Source of the DNA: Syngnathus acus
Lineage: Eukaryota; Chordata; Actinopteri; Syngnathiformes; Syngnathidae
Reading direction: 5' to 3'
Length of the DNA: 64,000 nucleotides
Assembly (NCBI RefSeq): GCF_901709675.1
Contig: NC_051090.1
Coordinates: 1,423,342 to 1,487,341 of the forward strand
The stretch's first letter is position 1, and the number at the start of each line of letters is the position of its first letter. Shown piece by piece: positions 10,605-23,000 of the stretch. Made by a program: the position numbers and the translations under genes. The notes beneath the pieces are model-generated. The model ran no database searches and had not been told where the DNA came from. It worked only from the letters and a program-made list of their open reading frames with translations.

Positions 10605-13555
10605 GTAATTCCACACGTTTTGCCGTGGGCGTAAAAGCTCCGTCCCAATTGTTGTTCCTCGAAGAAGAAAGCGCCTCGCTCGCTGTACATGAACGTTCTC
10701 GCTGTGCTTCGTGTGCTAGTTTGGCCAACCGCTAACGTTAGCATGGGAGCTAAAGAGGGACTGACTGCTGCTGTACACTCGCTTGTTAGGATTAAGGAGT
10801 TGCCCGGCAGTGGTCGGCGCAATGCCAATGACTGCAATATGGATATGTGTCAGATTAAATGGTGATTGCTCTGACTTGCAGTATACGGCAGTCGATACAA
10901 TCTAAAACAACATCAGAAGTGAGAGTGTTATTCATTTGTTATTAGTCGTATACGAAGCCGATTATCGTATCTTCGGAGCTGTCAGTCAATGATAATAATT
11001 TGTGCGTTGTCCTCTTCTTACTTTTTACGCTCTGGTTCACATACCGTTCTTTTTCTTTTTAAAGTATATATACAAGTTGCTATTTTAGCGCCAGCTAACG
11101 TTAGCTGTTTTTTTTATTAGGCGTAGGGCCAAGAGGAGCGGTGTTTTTTTTTAGATGTGCTAACTAGGTTAGCATTTCTCAAATGTGTAATATAGTAACA
11201 ACCAGTTTACATCAGCTTTCAATTGAATAGTGGTTCTACGCGCTACTTGTATTGGTAAAAATATAAGACAACGTATGAATAGACATCCAGTTTTTGAACG
11301 AATGAACGCTATTATGCTAAGTGGCTAAATAACGCCAGGATGTCTTGAGAGTATCTGGCCTTGGCTTCCCCAACTAGCATGTGTTAGACCACGGTTATTT
11401 TGGAAGAAATGTATGCCTTCTTTTTATATTCTATGTCGACATTAACTCCGCCAAAAACAATATAATTGTGGGATCCATTTGATGAAATAGTCATCCGAGG
11501 GACTACATAAAAGTAACGTTGAATGACAGCTACTCGTAGCTAGTTAGCAAGCATTAACCAACTAGCAAAATGCACACATTTTACATCGCCATCAGAAGGA
11601 AATCTACCGATCGATGTGTGATTAATATTTTTATCGGCTTTCGCTTTGTTTAGCGGATAAAATTCACATCGAATGATTGTTTTTTCTTTTTTCGTGTCGA
11701 TGCAACTTAGCTACATTGAGAGAAGTGACGGTAAAGCCACTAGCCATGATTTACACCTGGTTGATTGGTGCCACCTCAAAACTTAGGCCGTATTGCTAAG
11801 GTAAGAAATGAATAGGTTGTGATAGCAAACAGTCGATTGAAAATAATCCACATATTCTGAAAAAGAAACAGTGATTAAGATTATGCAAAGAGGTATGAGT
11901 GGATATCTGTGCGTTTTACCTCAATAACATCTCAAATGTCAACCTTGTCATACAAGCAATTCAGTATGAAACAACATTTCACAATTGTGATGATTTCGCG
12001 TGGATGCTCTAATGGCACCCTGTTTGTTGTACTTTTTCCTCTGGTGACCAGGTGTCTACTCTCTTTTCATTTCCTACAGAATGAATCACCAAACCTCATA
12101 CTGCAGACACTATTGCTGATCGGAAAGCCACTTGTTTTCATAGACTATAGTTGAAAGCATTTACTGCTCTACTTTGTAACAAGGCGTCCCAAAAACAACA
12201 GTCAAAATGTAAGCCTGGTTGAAATGGCCTTTTCAACCTGTTTACAACAGAAATCATTTTTAAATTTGGATGATGGGTTCTGAAGAAATCAATATTTTGT
12301 GAGGGGAAGAACCAGCCTTTTGGCGGAATGTTTTTGCACCCCTCGAAAATCTGCTCAATGTGAAGAAGGTATAACTTGATTGTTTTTCAACGTGTCTGAT
12401 TCTTTTACATGTCTGCTAGTCAGGGAACCCCTTCTCAGATTGGCTGACAAGCTTCAGATAAAAATATCCACCAATCTGCTCATACAGGCCAAAATTCCAA
12501 AGAGTTCTCCAAGTCCGCATGTCGAAATTACTGAGACGTTTCAAAGTGCGCCACTTGTGTGAAGGGCAGTGTGGGCAGCAGAATAGGTCTTGTGGAATCA
12601 ATTGATGTTTCCTGAATTTATTTGCTATGTGGGCTTTTAAAGGCCTTTGAATTTGTACTAATCTTTCACTTTTGGTCAATTTAGCATACTTGAGTCAATT
12701 TGTTCCAGGAACATGACTAAAGGACCTAACAATTTGGTGTGGACAATCTCAATATGTCAATTTTGACTCATTTCTACACGTTTCTGTTTTGATTTGTGTT
12801 CTTGGCCATTTAGGAATGGACACTGTATCCAATATATATATTTCCTATTGATCAATGTAAGTGCCTTTCCATTGATAAGCGTTGACCATTACTTGCTCCC
12901 AGCCTCTTAACTCGTGCATACATAGTGTTCAGTCGAGCAGATTTGGATGCAGGATTTAGGTTACACTGTCAGTTAAAATTGAAATGGTTCTGGTTATTGA
13001 CAGCTGTGCCAGGAATTGACTGAATTTTACACCACAAGCATGGTGCTTACCTGAAGAAATAGACATGGTCAATTTTGACCATTTGAATTCATTTATCATC
13101 ATTGTGAATATGTGCTCATATGAATTATTTCGGTAAAGTATTAACCTTGTGCCATCTGCAGCGAGGTCCTGTAAAACAAGCAGTCCAAGTCCATTCTCCA
13201 AATGCCTTTGACACATTTGAAGAATAAATCACTGGTTTGTATTATTGGCTCTTGGACGGATTCACGTTTTAAAAGCTAAAGTAACAATTGGGTTTGGACT
13301 AAAGTTTGCATAGGATGCCATTGTGATAAATGAAATGAAAATGTCAAAGAAAAACCTTTAGCAGCACAAAATGAATCTTGGCCATAATTAAACATGCCAG
13401 CTCGTGATCAACTAAGTCTACAGTATTTTATTGACAAGTCAGTGACGATCAAATCTGCCTGGCAGCCAGTTTGGATTTAATCCTGAATTAGAACTGTGGA
13501 ACGATGACGTCCTAAATTCTGAAATTCTCATTGTTTTCTTTTGATTCTTTTGCAG

Positions 13556-14074
13556 GGCACCAAGGTGACATAAAAGCAGTCCGTTACCTATTCATCTCGT
13601 GGCTGTTTGCTCTCGGGGTCGCTCTGTGCCGTGACCCAACAACATGGATAGCATCTGCTGTAACACTGAGGGCTGACCACAAGGAATGAGGAACCCCAAG
13701 GGATGTTCCCAAGCGGCCTCGTGGATGCACTAGCTGGCTTTTGGAGTGCTTTTTTATGATTTTGTACTGTATGTGTCTGTCTGTGGACACATTTTAGCGG
13801 CCGGCGCCTGCCTCTTCTCCTGTCGGGACCGTATTTGTGTTCGACTGGAGCTGGAGTGACTCGAGGAGACAAAACGGGAGCCCGCAACGTTAGCTATAGA
13901 TTGGTTTATTCGTCGCCGCAGTTGTAACAGCGACACCTTTCCTCTGTCCTGTGAGAGTTGCCTCCCTCCCTCCCTCCCCCCTCTTCCTAAAGCTTCCTCT
14001 GCCATTGTTACTGGATCTCCTATGGTTTGCATGGCTGGAGAATAATCGTGGAGAGGCCAGGGTATCACAAGCTT
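13556..14074 (+). promoter_or_regulatory. csnk1g2: Long csnk1g2 5' UTR with upstream AUGs and a short uORF
   Basis: The exon starts after acceptor TTTTGCAG (13555) and runs 519 bases before the main ATG at 14075. Several upstream ATGs occur. One uORF at 14022-14045 is seven codons plus a stop and ends 29 bases before the main start, a layout that commonly lowers or tunes translation. No in-frame ATG precedes 14075 without a stop. Confidence 0.5.
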
Positions 14075-17000
14075 ATGGATTTTGACAAGAGAGGGGGCAA
14101 GGGAGAGACAGAGGAAGGGAAAAAAATGTCTAAGACGGCAGGAAGTAGGACTGGACATGGGGGCCGAAGTTCTGGGACCAATTCTGGAGTTCTTATGGTT
14201 GGCCCGAACTTCCGTGTTGGTAAAAAGATTGGCTGCGGGAACTTTGGAGAGCTGCGCCTGGGAAAAAATCTCTATACCAACGAATATGTGGCCATCAAAT
14301 TGGTAAGCGCACACTCTCATTTAACATGTGGCGGGTTGTCCTCTGTTAATATTTAGCAAACCTTATCGACAATGCCGTTTTGTGATGAAACTACCAGACC
14401 TCGTCAGGAAGCAGAGTCAAGTCAACCGTCACGCTACAAACAACTTCTTTAAAAAAAATTACCAAGGCGTTGATGGCCATGTATTTGAGAAGATTTTATC
14501 CTTGCATTATTATTGCTACTCGTAGCTTGACTGCACACCAAATAATCAGGCATTCCAAGCAGATAAAAATCCTCAAGGTTTATTTATTTTTTTTAAAAAC
14601 ATTATATTATTTTTTGTGGACATGTTTCATTTTTATATGCATGATAAAAGTTCTATAGAATCTTCCCAAACAGGTACAGTACTATGCAGAAGTTGTCTGT
14701 AGTACTTTATAATCAGGTCTGAGCAGTTGCCAATACCAAAATGAAAGTTTATTTTTGTTCATAAATCTCAGTCAATGCAAATGATCACTTCTGCGATGTT
14801 GCTAGAAAATCCCATTATTGATGAGATATCTTTAGAGCTTCCCCGCGGGATACTAATTGGAGAACCACGCAGGTACCACGTTGGCAGCCGCTTTATCGTA
14901 TCGATAATCGGCTCACATTAGTGAGCTGATATTTTCAATGATGATACATTAATGAAGGCAACGGCAGAGTTGAACCAAAGTTAAGTAGTCGTTACAGAAG
15001 ATGTTGAGTCTCGGCGTCATTTCCACCACAGTTCCAGCGGTCTGTATATGATTATTCTTACATTTGTATATCCCAGGGAGGTCATTATCTCTGAATGGGC
15101 ATCCATTGAAGGCTTTGTCAACCACATAGAAGGCCGAGGTTAGAAAACGTCTGTAATTGCAGTTCTGTGAAATCTTACGTTGTGCTCACTGCCTCTACCC
15201 TTGCCTGTGAACCTTCCCATCTGTTGGGGTATTTTTATCCCAATGGTATCCAGTTATATCTGGCTATGGTATTAAGGCAATACTTTTGCTCCATGATTCT
15301 TGTGCCTGCTCTAACTTCTGTTCATAAACATTAAGGGGAAGTGGACAGTGAAACGCACACATACATTTTCGGCATTCAACTAAGTGGAAAAACAACGAGT
15401 TGGGAAAGTTGAGATGAGTTGGTGCTGGGCTTCACATAAATGGGCCTCCCGCTCCTCAACAGTTGTCTTCACACATGTTGATGTCCATCCATGCTGCTGT
15501 AGGGGCTTTAAAGGTATTGCCCAACCATTGGGGCTTGGCAAATAACTATATTTTTAGATAATCGACAGTTTCTTTACAGTACACATAGAGTTGCTCCCTG
15601 TCAATGGCCGTGAATGAATTAAGAAACGTGTGCGTCCGTTGAGCTTTGCAATTAAATAAATGGTTCCTCGAGACAGGGTAAATTCCTCCAGCATTTTTCA
15701 AAATGAATTACTCGAGGACTGGTTTCAGCCTTAGTTAATGTGCAATGTTCTCTTGAAGTTTGTGCCAACAACTTGTCAGAATTCCTTCTATCAATCGCAG
15801 ACCAAGACATGCAGGCGTGATATGGGTGATGTCTAAATTAGATGCCACATGTGTTGTTTAACTGGAAACAAGGAGCTTATAAATTCTATGAAAGAAGTTT
15901 ACCATTACTTTTGACAGGTGACACTCAACTGTCTTTGCCTTTTACACATAACTCAGCCAAGGTAGGATATTTCCACAAATGTGGACTCAGTGATATGTCG
16001 TCCGACAATCTGATCATTTGTCCCTGCACCTTGAGCAGCAAAACAGGAAAAAGAGGAACCAGCCCGCCGTCTTAACCAGACAGTGTAAAAAGGCCTAGTG
16101 TTGAGCCGAGGACTGGCTTCCATTGTAACACACAGTTGAGTTGCCAGTGTAAACCTTGACCGGGCTTCCATTTCCGCCATTAACTGCGTAGGCAGGATAG
16201 CGATAGCTAGGCCAATGTATGGCAGGACATATCAACGCAACAAGGCGTGCTAACATACAACACTGCAGTACTGAATACTTCTTTTCTGCTACAGAAACAG
16301 TTCTTATTCTATAGCCCTTGTGAGCCCAACTATTTTGGAAAGTTACGTACTTCTTCTACACTGTATGTACGTACCTGAGACCAACAAGAATGACCTCTTT
16401 TAGCACATTATAGTGAGAAATGGAGCAAGCTCTTCGGAGCCCGTGTTAATGTTGAAATGAAAAGCAAGAGACAAGTGGAAACTGCTGTGTTCTGAAAGGT
16501 TGTCTTTGTTAGCAGGCCCGGTCGACACACAGAGAGGGTCAGTTTGTGGTTTGGCTGCTTGCTTTCTTACACTGACTGAGTGCCTGTGAGATGGTGACAG
16601 GACTGTGTCGCCATTTACGGATGAACATTGCAGGCTGTGCTCACAGGGAGATCCCAGTCTCTTAAAGAAAATGCCAATATATAATGTTCGCTGCTATACT
16701 GTCCTGTAAAAGCCACTGCTAAACTATCTATACATAAATGAGCTTTGCTGTTGATGTAAAAACAAGGAGAGAATAACGACCACCTAATTGCCATTTTATT
16801 TTAATGTTTAAAGGGGAAGTCAACCCCCAAAATGTTTTTTTTACAAAAAATACATATGTGCATTTTGATTAATATTGTATTTGTGGAATGAACGAGTTAA
16901 GCAGCAAAATTCACCCGTTTTTATCCTTCATTTTGCCACTTGCTGTCAACTTAAAATGACATCACAGGGTCACAACCAATCACAGCCCAGCTTCGGAAAT

Positions 17001-20000
17001 TTGGTGAGCCGTGATTGGTCGTCTGCGACCTGGCAACTGTGATGTCATTTTCAGTCGACAGCAAGTGTTAAAATGGCCGCCTCCTGAGATGGATGGATGG
17101 ATGGCTGGATTAAAAACAGGTGGATTTTGTCAGTTGAATTAATATTCCACAAACAAAACATTCAAAAGTTTCCCTTTACATGTGATGTTTTCACCAAATC
17201 AGGCATATGTCACACTAGCTCAAAGGCTGTAAAGCAGTGCTTTTTCAGAAGTGACTCTTGTTAATTATTTCCTGATTCTGAGGTAGATTGAGGCGTTTTA
17301 TCCGACTCTTCTGTCTCCCTCCCACTGCAGCATGATAAACAGCTCTCGTTTCAGTCGAGCTCAGCAGCTTACATCAGCCTGCCAGGAGGCAGTTGTCTCA
17401 CAACAGTATCGGCATAAAAGCTCTATCAGCATGTTTCAAGTGACATTTTGACAATTTAAGGTCTTCCCTACTTTGCTTTACCTCTTGAGAGCACGCCGGC
17501 AAGGTTGAATGAATAAATACTGTCCTGTCAAAGGCCACCTTCAGTCAACTAGCTAATATGCGAATGAATCAGTAGCTAGCATTATCACATAGACATGTTG
17601 CTTTGATTGTGATTTACATCTGGATAGAAATCTTAGTGACGCTCCCAACTTTAGCGGCCCGTTCTCTTGTCAGGAAAAACGTGCCCTCCAGATCATGCAT
17701 TACTTGGACGTCTTCATTTGTTTGACCCTTTCAGTCACCCGATCATTCAAGCTTCTGATTGAAGCTTCACTTTGTTGACATTTGAGATCGTTCTCTACAG
17801 TTGAGTCACATTGCGAAATGCATATTGTGAAATGCTTTATTGGGAGTCACGGAAAGGTCGTCCTATTCTGGGGCTCATGCATAATGTTGGCTCCGTTGCG
17901 TACGTGTCACACCTTGGCATACGTTGACACTCTTTGAAAGTCACACTGGCTTCTTTTGATGATAAATTGCTAAGATCTAATGCTGCAGTATTAACTAGAC
18001 CTGGGATATAGTCTGGGCGTGAGATGGGACGGTGGCCATGTGTCCTGTGACCACACTCTGAGTGGCCCTTTTGATTTAAAAAGAAAAAAAAGTTTGTCTG
18101 AATTTTTGGTGGTTTCCAATAAACAAAATAAAACCCAATACATCAATTCGAGTTAGAAAGGTCAGTTCTGGTCTTTCTCTGCTATCTGATATCAGATTTA
18201 GCCCGGCTGACATGGTATGAAGAGTTGGTTAATCCTCTGAAGATGAAGTTGATTTTCTGTCCACGCAAGTTTACGTGAAACTACCGTGGTGACTAGCCTG
18301 AAAGCGCTGCATAATCTCTGATGACATAATCATGTATTTGTACGAGCTCCAAGCGTTCACTTGAAATGGTGTTATCAAACACATCATCCCAGAGCTGTCA
18401 CCCGTTTTCATCCTTCTAGAGCAATATTTGTTGCCATGACTATTAACAACATTTAATGCCATTTTTAAGATAGTGTTCAATCATTTTATATTCTGCCCTT
18501 TCTGGTCTTTTATATTCAGCAGTAGAAAAAGAAGTTTCTCCCAGTGGACTCACAAAAACTGCTGATCTCATCTCTAAAATGGGCATCGATGTCATCTATT
18601 GGTGGTTGTATTTCAGAGTTTTTGGAATTTACAGTGGAGCAGGATCAGACGCTCCCCCACCCATGCCAATTGAAAAACAGAACGGAATGAATGGCAGAGA
18701 TGAAATATGAACAGCAGCCACTGTTGGACTGCTGTTGCTATTTTCTGTAGTTCTGTTGCTGCACTTTTTGATCTGACTTGGCTCCTAATCAAAGACAGTT
18801 GCAGGAGGGAGGAGTGGCATGCACAATTTAGACGTCTGTGTTTTGCTTCCTAGCTACTTCCTTGAATGCTCCTATGATCCACAACCCATCAGGTGTATCA
18901 ATGCCAAAAGATGTTGGTGCTTCACTGGAAGTCTCCACACGGCCAAATGTATTTTAAAGGGACGGTGAGGAACAGCTGAGGTGGAGAGGTTCCTGCAGCA
19001 GTAGCAGCAGGTCAGACAGGGAAGGGCCCTTCTGGCCTGTTGGGCAGCTGCCCTCGACACAAGCCAGTATTGTATAATGTATAGGCTTTGTTCAAGGAGG
19101 GATTCCATCAAATCACTCATTTAGAAAGCAACTAAATGATGACGGTGACTTGATTCATACATCAATGTACATTTTGTATGTCATAGCAGTCCCTAGACTG
19201 TGATTAGAAAAAATAAAAAGGGTCCAGTTGGGCTCTGTGAAAGATTAGGATGACATCATGAACAGAGCAATCTGGACGCTTTGTTTCTGACATCATTACC
19301 ACATAATTTCAGTGTTTGGACTGAATCAAGTCATAAATCACAGATCCCTAGTGAGCAACACATTTTTGAGGTCATAGTGTTGTGGCATCCAGTCACATTG
19401 ATTTTGTCTTATTCTGCTCATTAATCCCTGGGGGGGGGGGGCATATGCTATGATGTAGGGCTGCGTAATTATGGAGAAATAAATTTGATTGATATTAAAG
19501 TCATGATTAATAAAAATTATGATTCATTGATGTCTAAACTTAGGATTTGTTCAACTATCAGCTATTTGCGGGCGATATTGACCCGGCCGGCTTGTTCATA
19601 TAAAATATATGCACATAATTGATGCCCATTGAAATGCATTGGGAGGTTTTTTTTTTTAATATGTAAATGTTGGGTTTTTTACCTTTTTTTACCTTTTTTT
19701 TTTTTTTATGCTTGAAGGGATTGATTTGACATAAAACCAATATTGCATACCTCTACATTTAAGTTGATATCTTGTCACAAACGTTTTTGAGAAGCTAACC
19801 AAGTTCCAGTTGGCTTCAAATCACTTCACTAAAATCAAACTGTTTCCGAGCACGGCCCGCATTTCATTTCCTCTCATCCTGTGAGCAGATCACAGAAATG
19901 ATATTTACAAGCGAAAAAGAAATCCTTGTCAAATGCGACGTTGTTACATCAGACATTCGCAGTTTAGCTGTGGTCATTTACACAGCCGTAGCTTAGTCCA

Positions 20001-23000
20001 TCTGCTGGAAATAGAGATGACTCTTAAGTAGGCTCCATAAAGCTGCCATAAGCCTCTGTTTCCCATTGTAAGCTGTTTTAAATGCTTCTACAGTGTAGTG
20101 CCATCTGCTTTCACCCATCATTTATATATTTGTTGTGCATGTTCATGGCTGCTGGTGCCCATGGAGGTGATGGTGGGGCGGGCGGGCGGGGTGTGTGTGT
20201 GTGTGTGTGAGTGTGTTTTCGCACTAGCCAAGCAGTTACTTGTGTTGCCTCTCAGGCTGCTCACATGTCTTCATCCCACAGGCTTGCACTCTTCTCTATT
20301 ACCCGCCCTGTCTGTTGTCCCTTTTGGGACTCTTATGTGTGGCCTCTGGATATTTCTCTTGTTACCATGATGTGGGAGCAATTGTGTCTTTGACATCAAG
20401 CACTCATTTCAATTCTGTTTTTTCATATTTCACATTGAAATGCGTATTTCTGTGACGGAATATAAATTGGGAATGCATTTTGTATTGGCGGGAAGAAACA
20501 CTGCCTTGAGCAGAACTCACTTGGTATGCAGATCAGTGTTTACAAGGCAGTAAAAGAGATTTTAGTCCTAATTTGATTAGGGCATCAATGACTTAAGACG
20601 GCTTAAAAACTTTCAGTTTTACTTCAATTTCTTTGAAATCAGAAATGCACCTTTTGGCTCACGTTTGGTGTACATGCCTTTGTCATCTCGCCTGGTGCGG
20701 TTAATCAGATTACATTTTGTAAATCTGGAGTGAACTCAAAGCAATGGGTTGGTTTTTGATGAAGCCTCGACAAAAGCCCGCACTTGAGCCTCTCGCAATG
20801 AACAATGACAACTTTAAACTCAAGTTATTTTTAGCGATTAGAACTTGTAAAACGCTTTTGGTTAAGTTGTGCTTGTCAATCACACGGCTTGCACGGTGGT
20901 GCCAATTTTCCCCTCTCACAATTGCTTGAATTCAAGATGATAGCCTATGCCATGTTTTACTCACAGTATTTCTCCCCCCCCCCCCCCCCCCCTCTTACAG
21001 GAGCCTATAAAATCCAGGGCGCCACAGCTCCATTTGGAATATAGATTTTACAAACAGTTGGGAAATTCAGGTAAGAAAACCAAATAGTGTTTGTCTACTC
21101 TACTCAGTGGATGTTTTTGTTTTGTTTTTACAAGCTGGCCACAACACAGCGTCCGTGGCTTTTTGGGCTGGTATTTATTGCCGTGTCAATTCCTTGATCC
21201 TGACGCTGGAGCTCAAGTCCTGAAAGGGGTTGGTGCACAAGGGCAGTCCTTGACTATTTATAGATGGCCCTCCCTCTACGAGCCATTATGGTTTGTTTAC
21301 TCAGATAATTTCCTCAGTCGGGATGTTCCTGATTGCGTCGCCGCCGTAGATTGCAAAGGGAACTCTCAATTATGCCATGCTAATAATTCCCATCCCTTTC
21401 CTTGGCTCTATATTGATTTACTCGTATTGTCATTGGTTATGTTAAGCTTACATGACCATATCGCACAGACACATTTTTTTCCTGCGTCAATTGCTAGTTG
21501 TAGTATTTTGTGCAAGAAATTGACAATATGCCATATATATGAAGATAAAACAGAACGGTTGCCTTTAAGCTTCTCCCCAATTAGCAGTATCAGGTTAAAA
21601 GCAGCAAATAGCATTCTTGTGTAACTTTCATTTGGTCAGTCTTGTCAAGCCATTGATCTTATTTCAGCTGAGGGAGGGAGGACATCTCCTGAGCATTTGG
21701 CCTAATGGAAGTCACTTATCTTTATCCTCCGTACTCTAAATGTTTAATATGCATTCCCTCCCTGCAACTCTTGGCTCTGGCCATCTCATCTCATCTTTTC
21801 CCAATCCCTCTCTGCCCTCCAACTCTGACATTTGACTGTAGAGCAACATTGTTTTCAGTTGCCATGATGCAACTTATAAGACCCGCAATATATACACAAT
21901 AGGTTGAATTGTCTCCAATGATGGCAGTAGGGGCAGAGCACCACTGACCATTGCTTTGGCACCAAACAACTCAAATTTGTATCATCGCAATCGTTTGGGG
22001 AGTGAGCTTTTTTTTATTTTATTTTTTTTAAAATACAAAGTGCGTATCACATGGAAAAATCGTACTCTTGTTTGTTTTACCCTTCATGAAATCTTGATAA
22101 TGCAGTGGGACTTTTTCCTTATTACTTTTATGATGCATGCATTTTGAAAAGACTGCTTGTGTACAACGTACTTATTTTCTTTCCACTTACAACTTTTGAC
22201 AGTATTTACGTACTGCACTGAACAACATTCAGCCGAACCTCAGTGTTGGTTGGAAATGATCGTTAGTTGTATTTCACAACACATCCGTGCCGGTGAATCG
22301 TTTACGCAATATCTCATGGTTTCTGGCTTTTGATGCCATGGTGACCCACATTACTGTGGGCTTTGTTTTGACTCGTTTTAATAAGCCATCTTCTGTAGTA
22401 ATATTAGTATTTTCTACAAAATGGGGTGTGGTGGTTTCCAAGTAGCAAATGTATCAGTGCCCCAGATCGCGATACGCTTACACTTTGCCTTTATTTACAC
22501 TTGAGAGAAGTCAAACACTGACGCACCTGTAGAAGGAAACAAACAAGTTTTGTTTATTATTGAAGCTTTCATTTGCTTGTCTGCAAAGGTATTTTCTTTG
22601 CATGTTTACCAAACTGAAATTCACGAGGTGAATTGTTTTGTTTTAATATGACAGCGATTTTGGAAAAAGTCATTCATTTAAATGATTTGTGCCTCTTCCC
22701 ACAGAGGGAATTCCACAGGTGTACTACTTTGGTCCTTGCGGGAAATACAACGCCATGGTGTTGGAGCTGCTCGGGCCCAGTCTAGAGGACCTGTTCGATC
22801 TTTGTGACCGCACTTTCTCCCTCAAGACCGTCCTGATGATAGCCATACAGCTGGTAAGGTTGACATTTAGGTAACATGAACATATTGGAGCACGCATCGG
22901 TTAATTGTATTCATTTATTGGCTATTCGGTTTTATCCCAGTAGACTTTCGCAGTGATTCTCAACCTGTGAGTTCTTAAGGTGTGCAGTGGGAAAAGTATT

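Larger units (their letters stand above)
14303..21000 (+). other. csnk1g2: Large csnk1g2 intron; one fold-back element, otherwise no gene seen
   Basis: The 6.7-kb intron between the first two coding exons shows no supported exon on either strand. It holds the inverted-repeat element at 16809-17179, a degenerate AT-rich repeat near 19457-19540 (starting GGGCTGCGTAATTAT, like hAT-type fish repeats), a GT repeat at 20191-20209, and a run of 18 or more C just before the acceptor at 21000. Confidence 0.6.

Noticed and set aside
14027-14074. N-terminal extension of csnk1g2
   Set aside because: The in-frame extension begins with TTG, not ATG; MDFDK at 14075 matches the known CSNK1G2 start.
13754-14320. 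188-codon minus-strand frame opposite csnk1g2 exon 2
   Set aside because: Antisense shadow of 5' UTR and coding sequence; composition is Ser/Arg-rich without family features.
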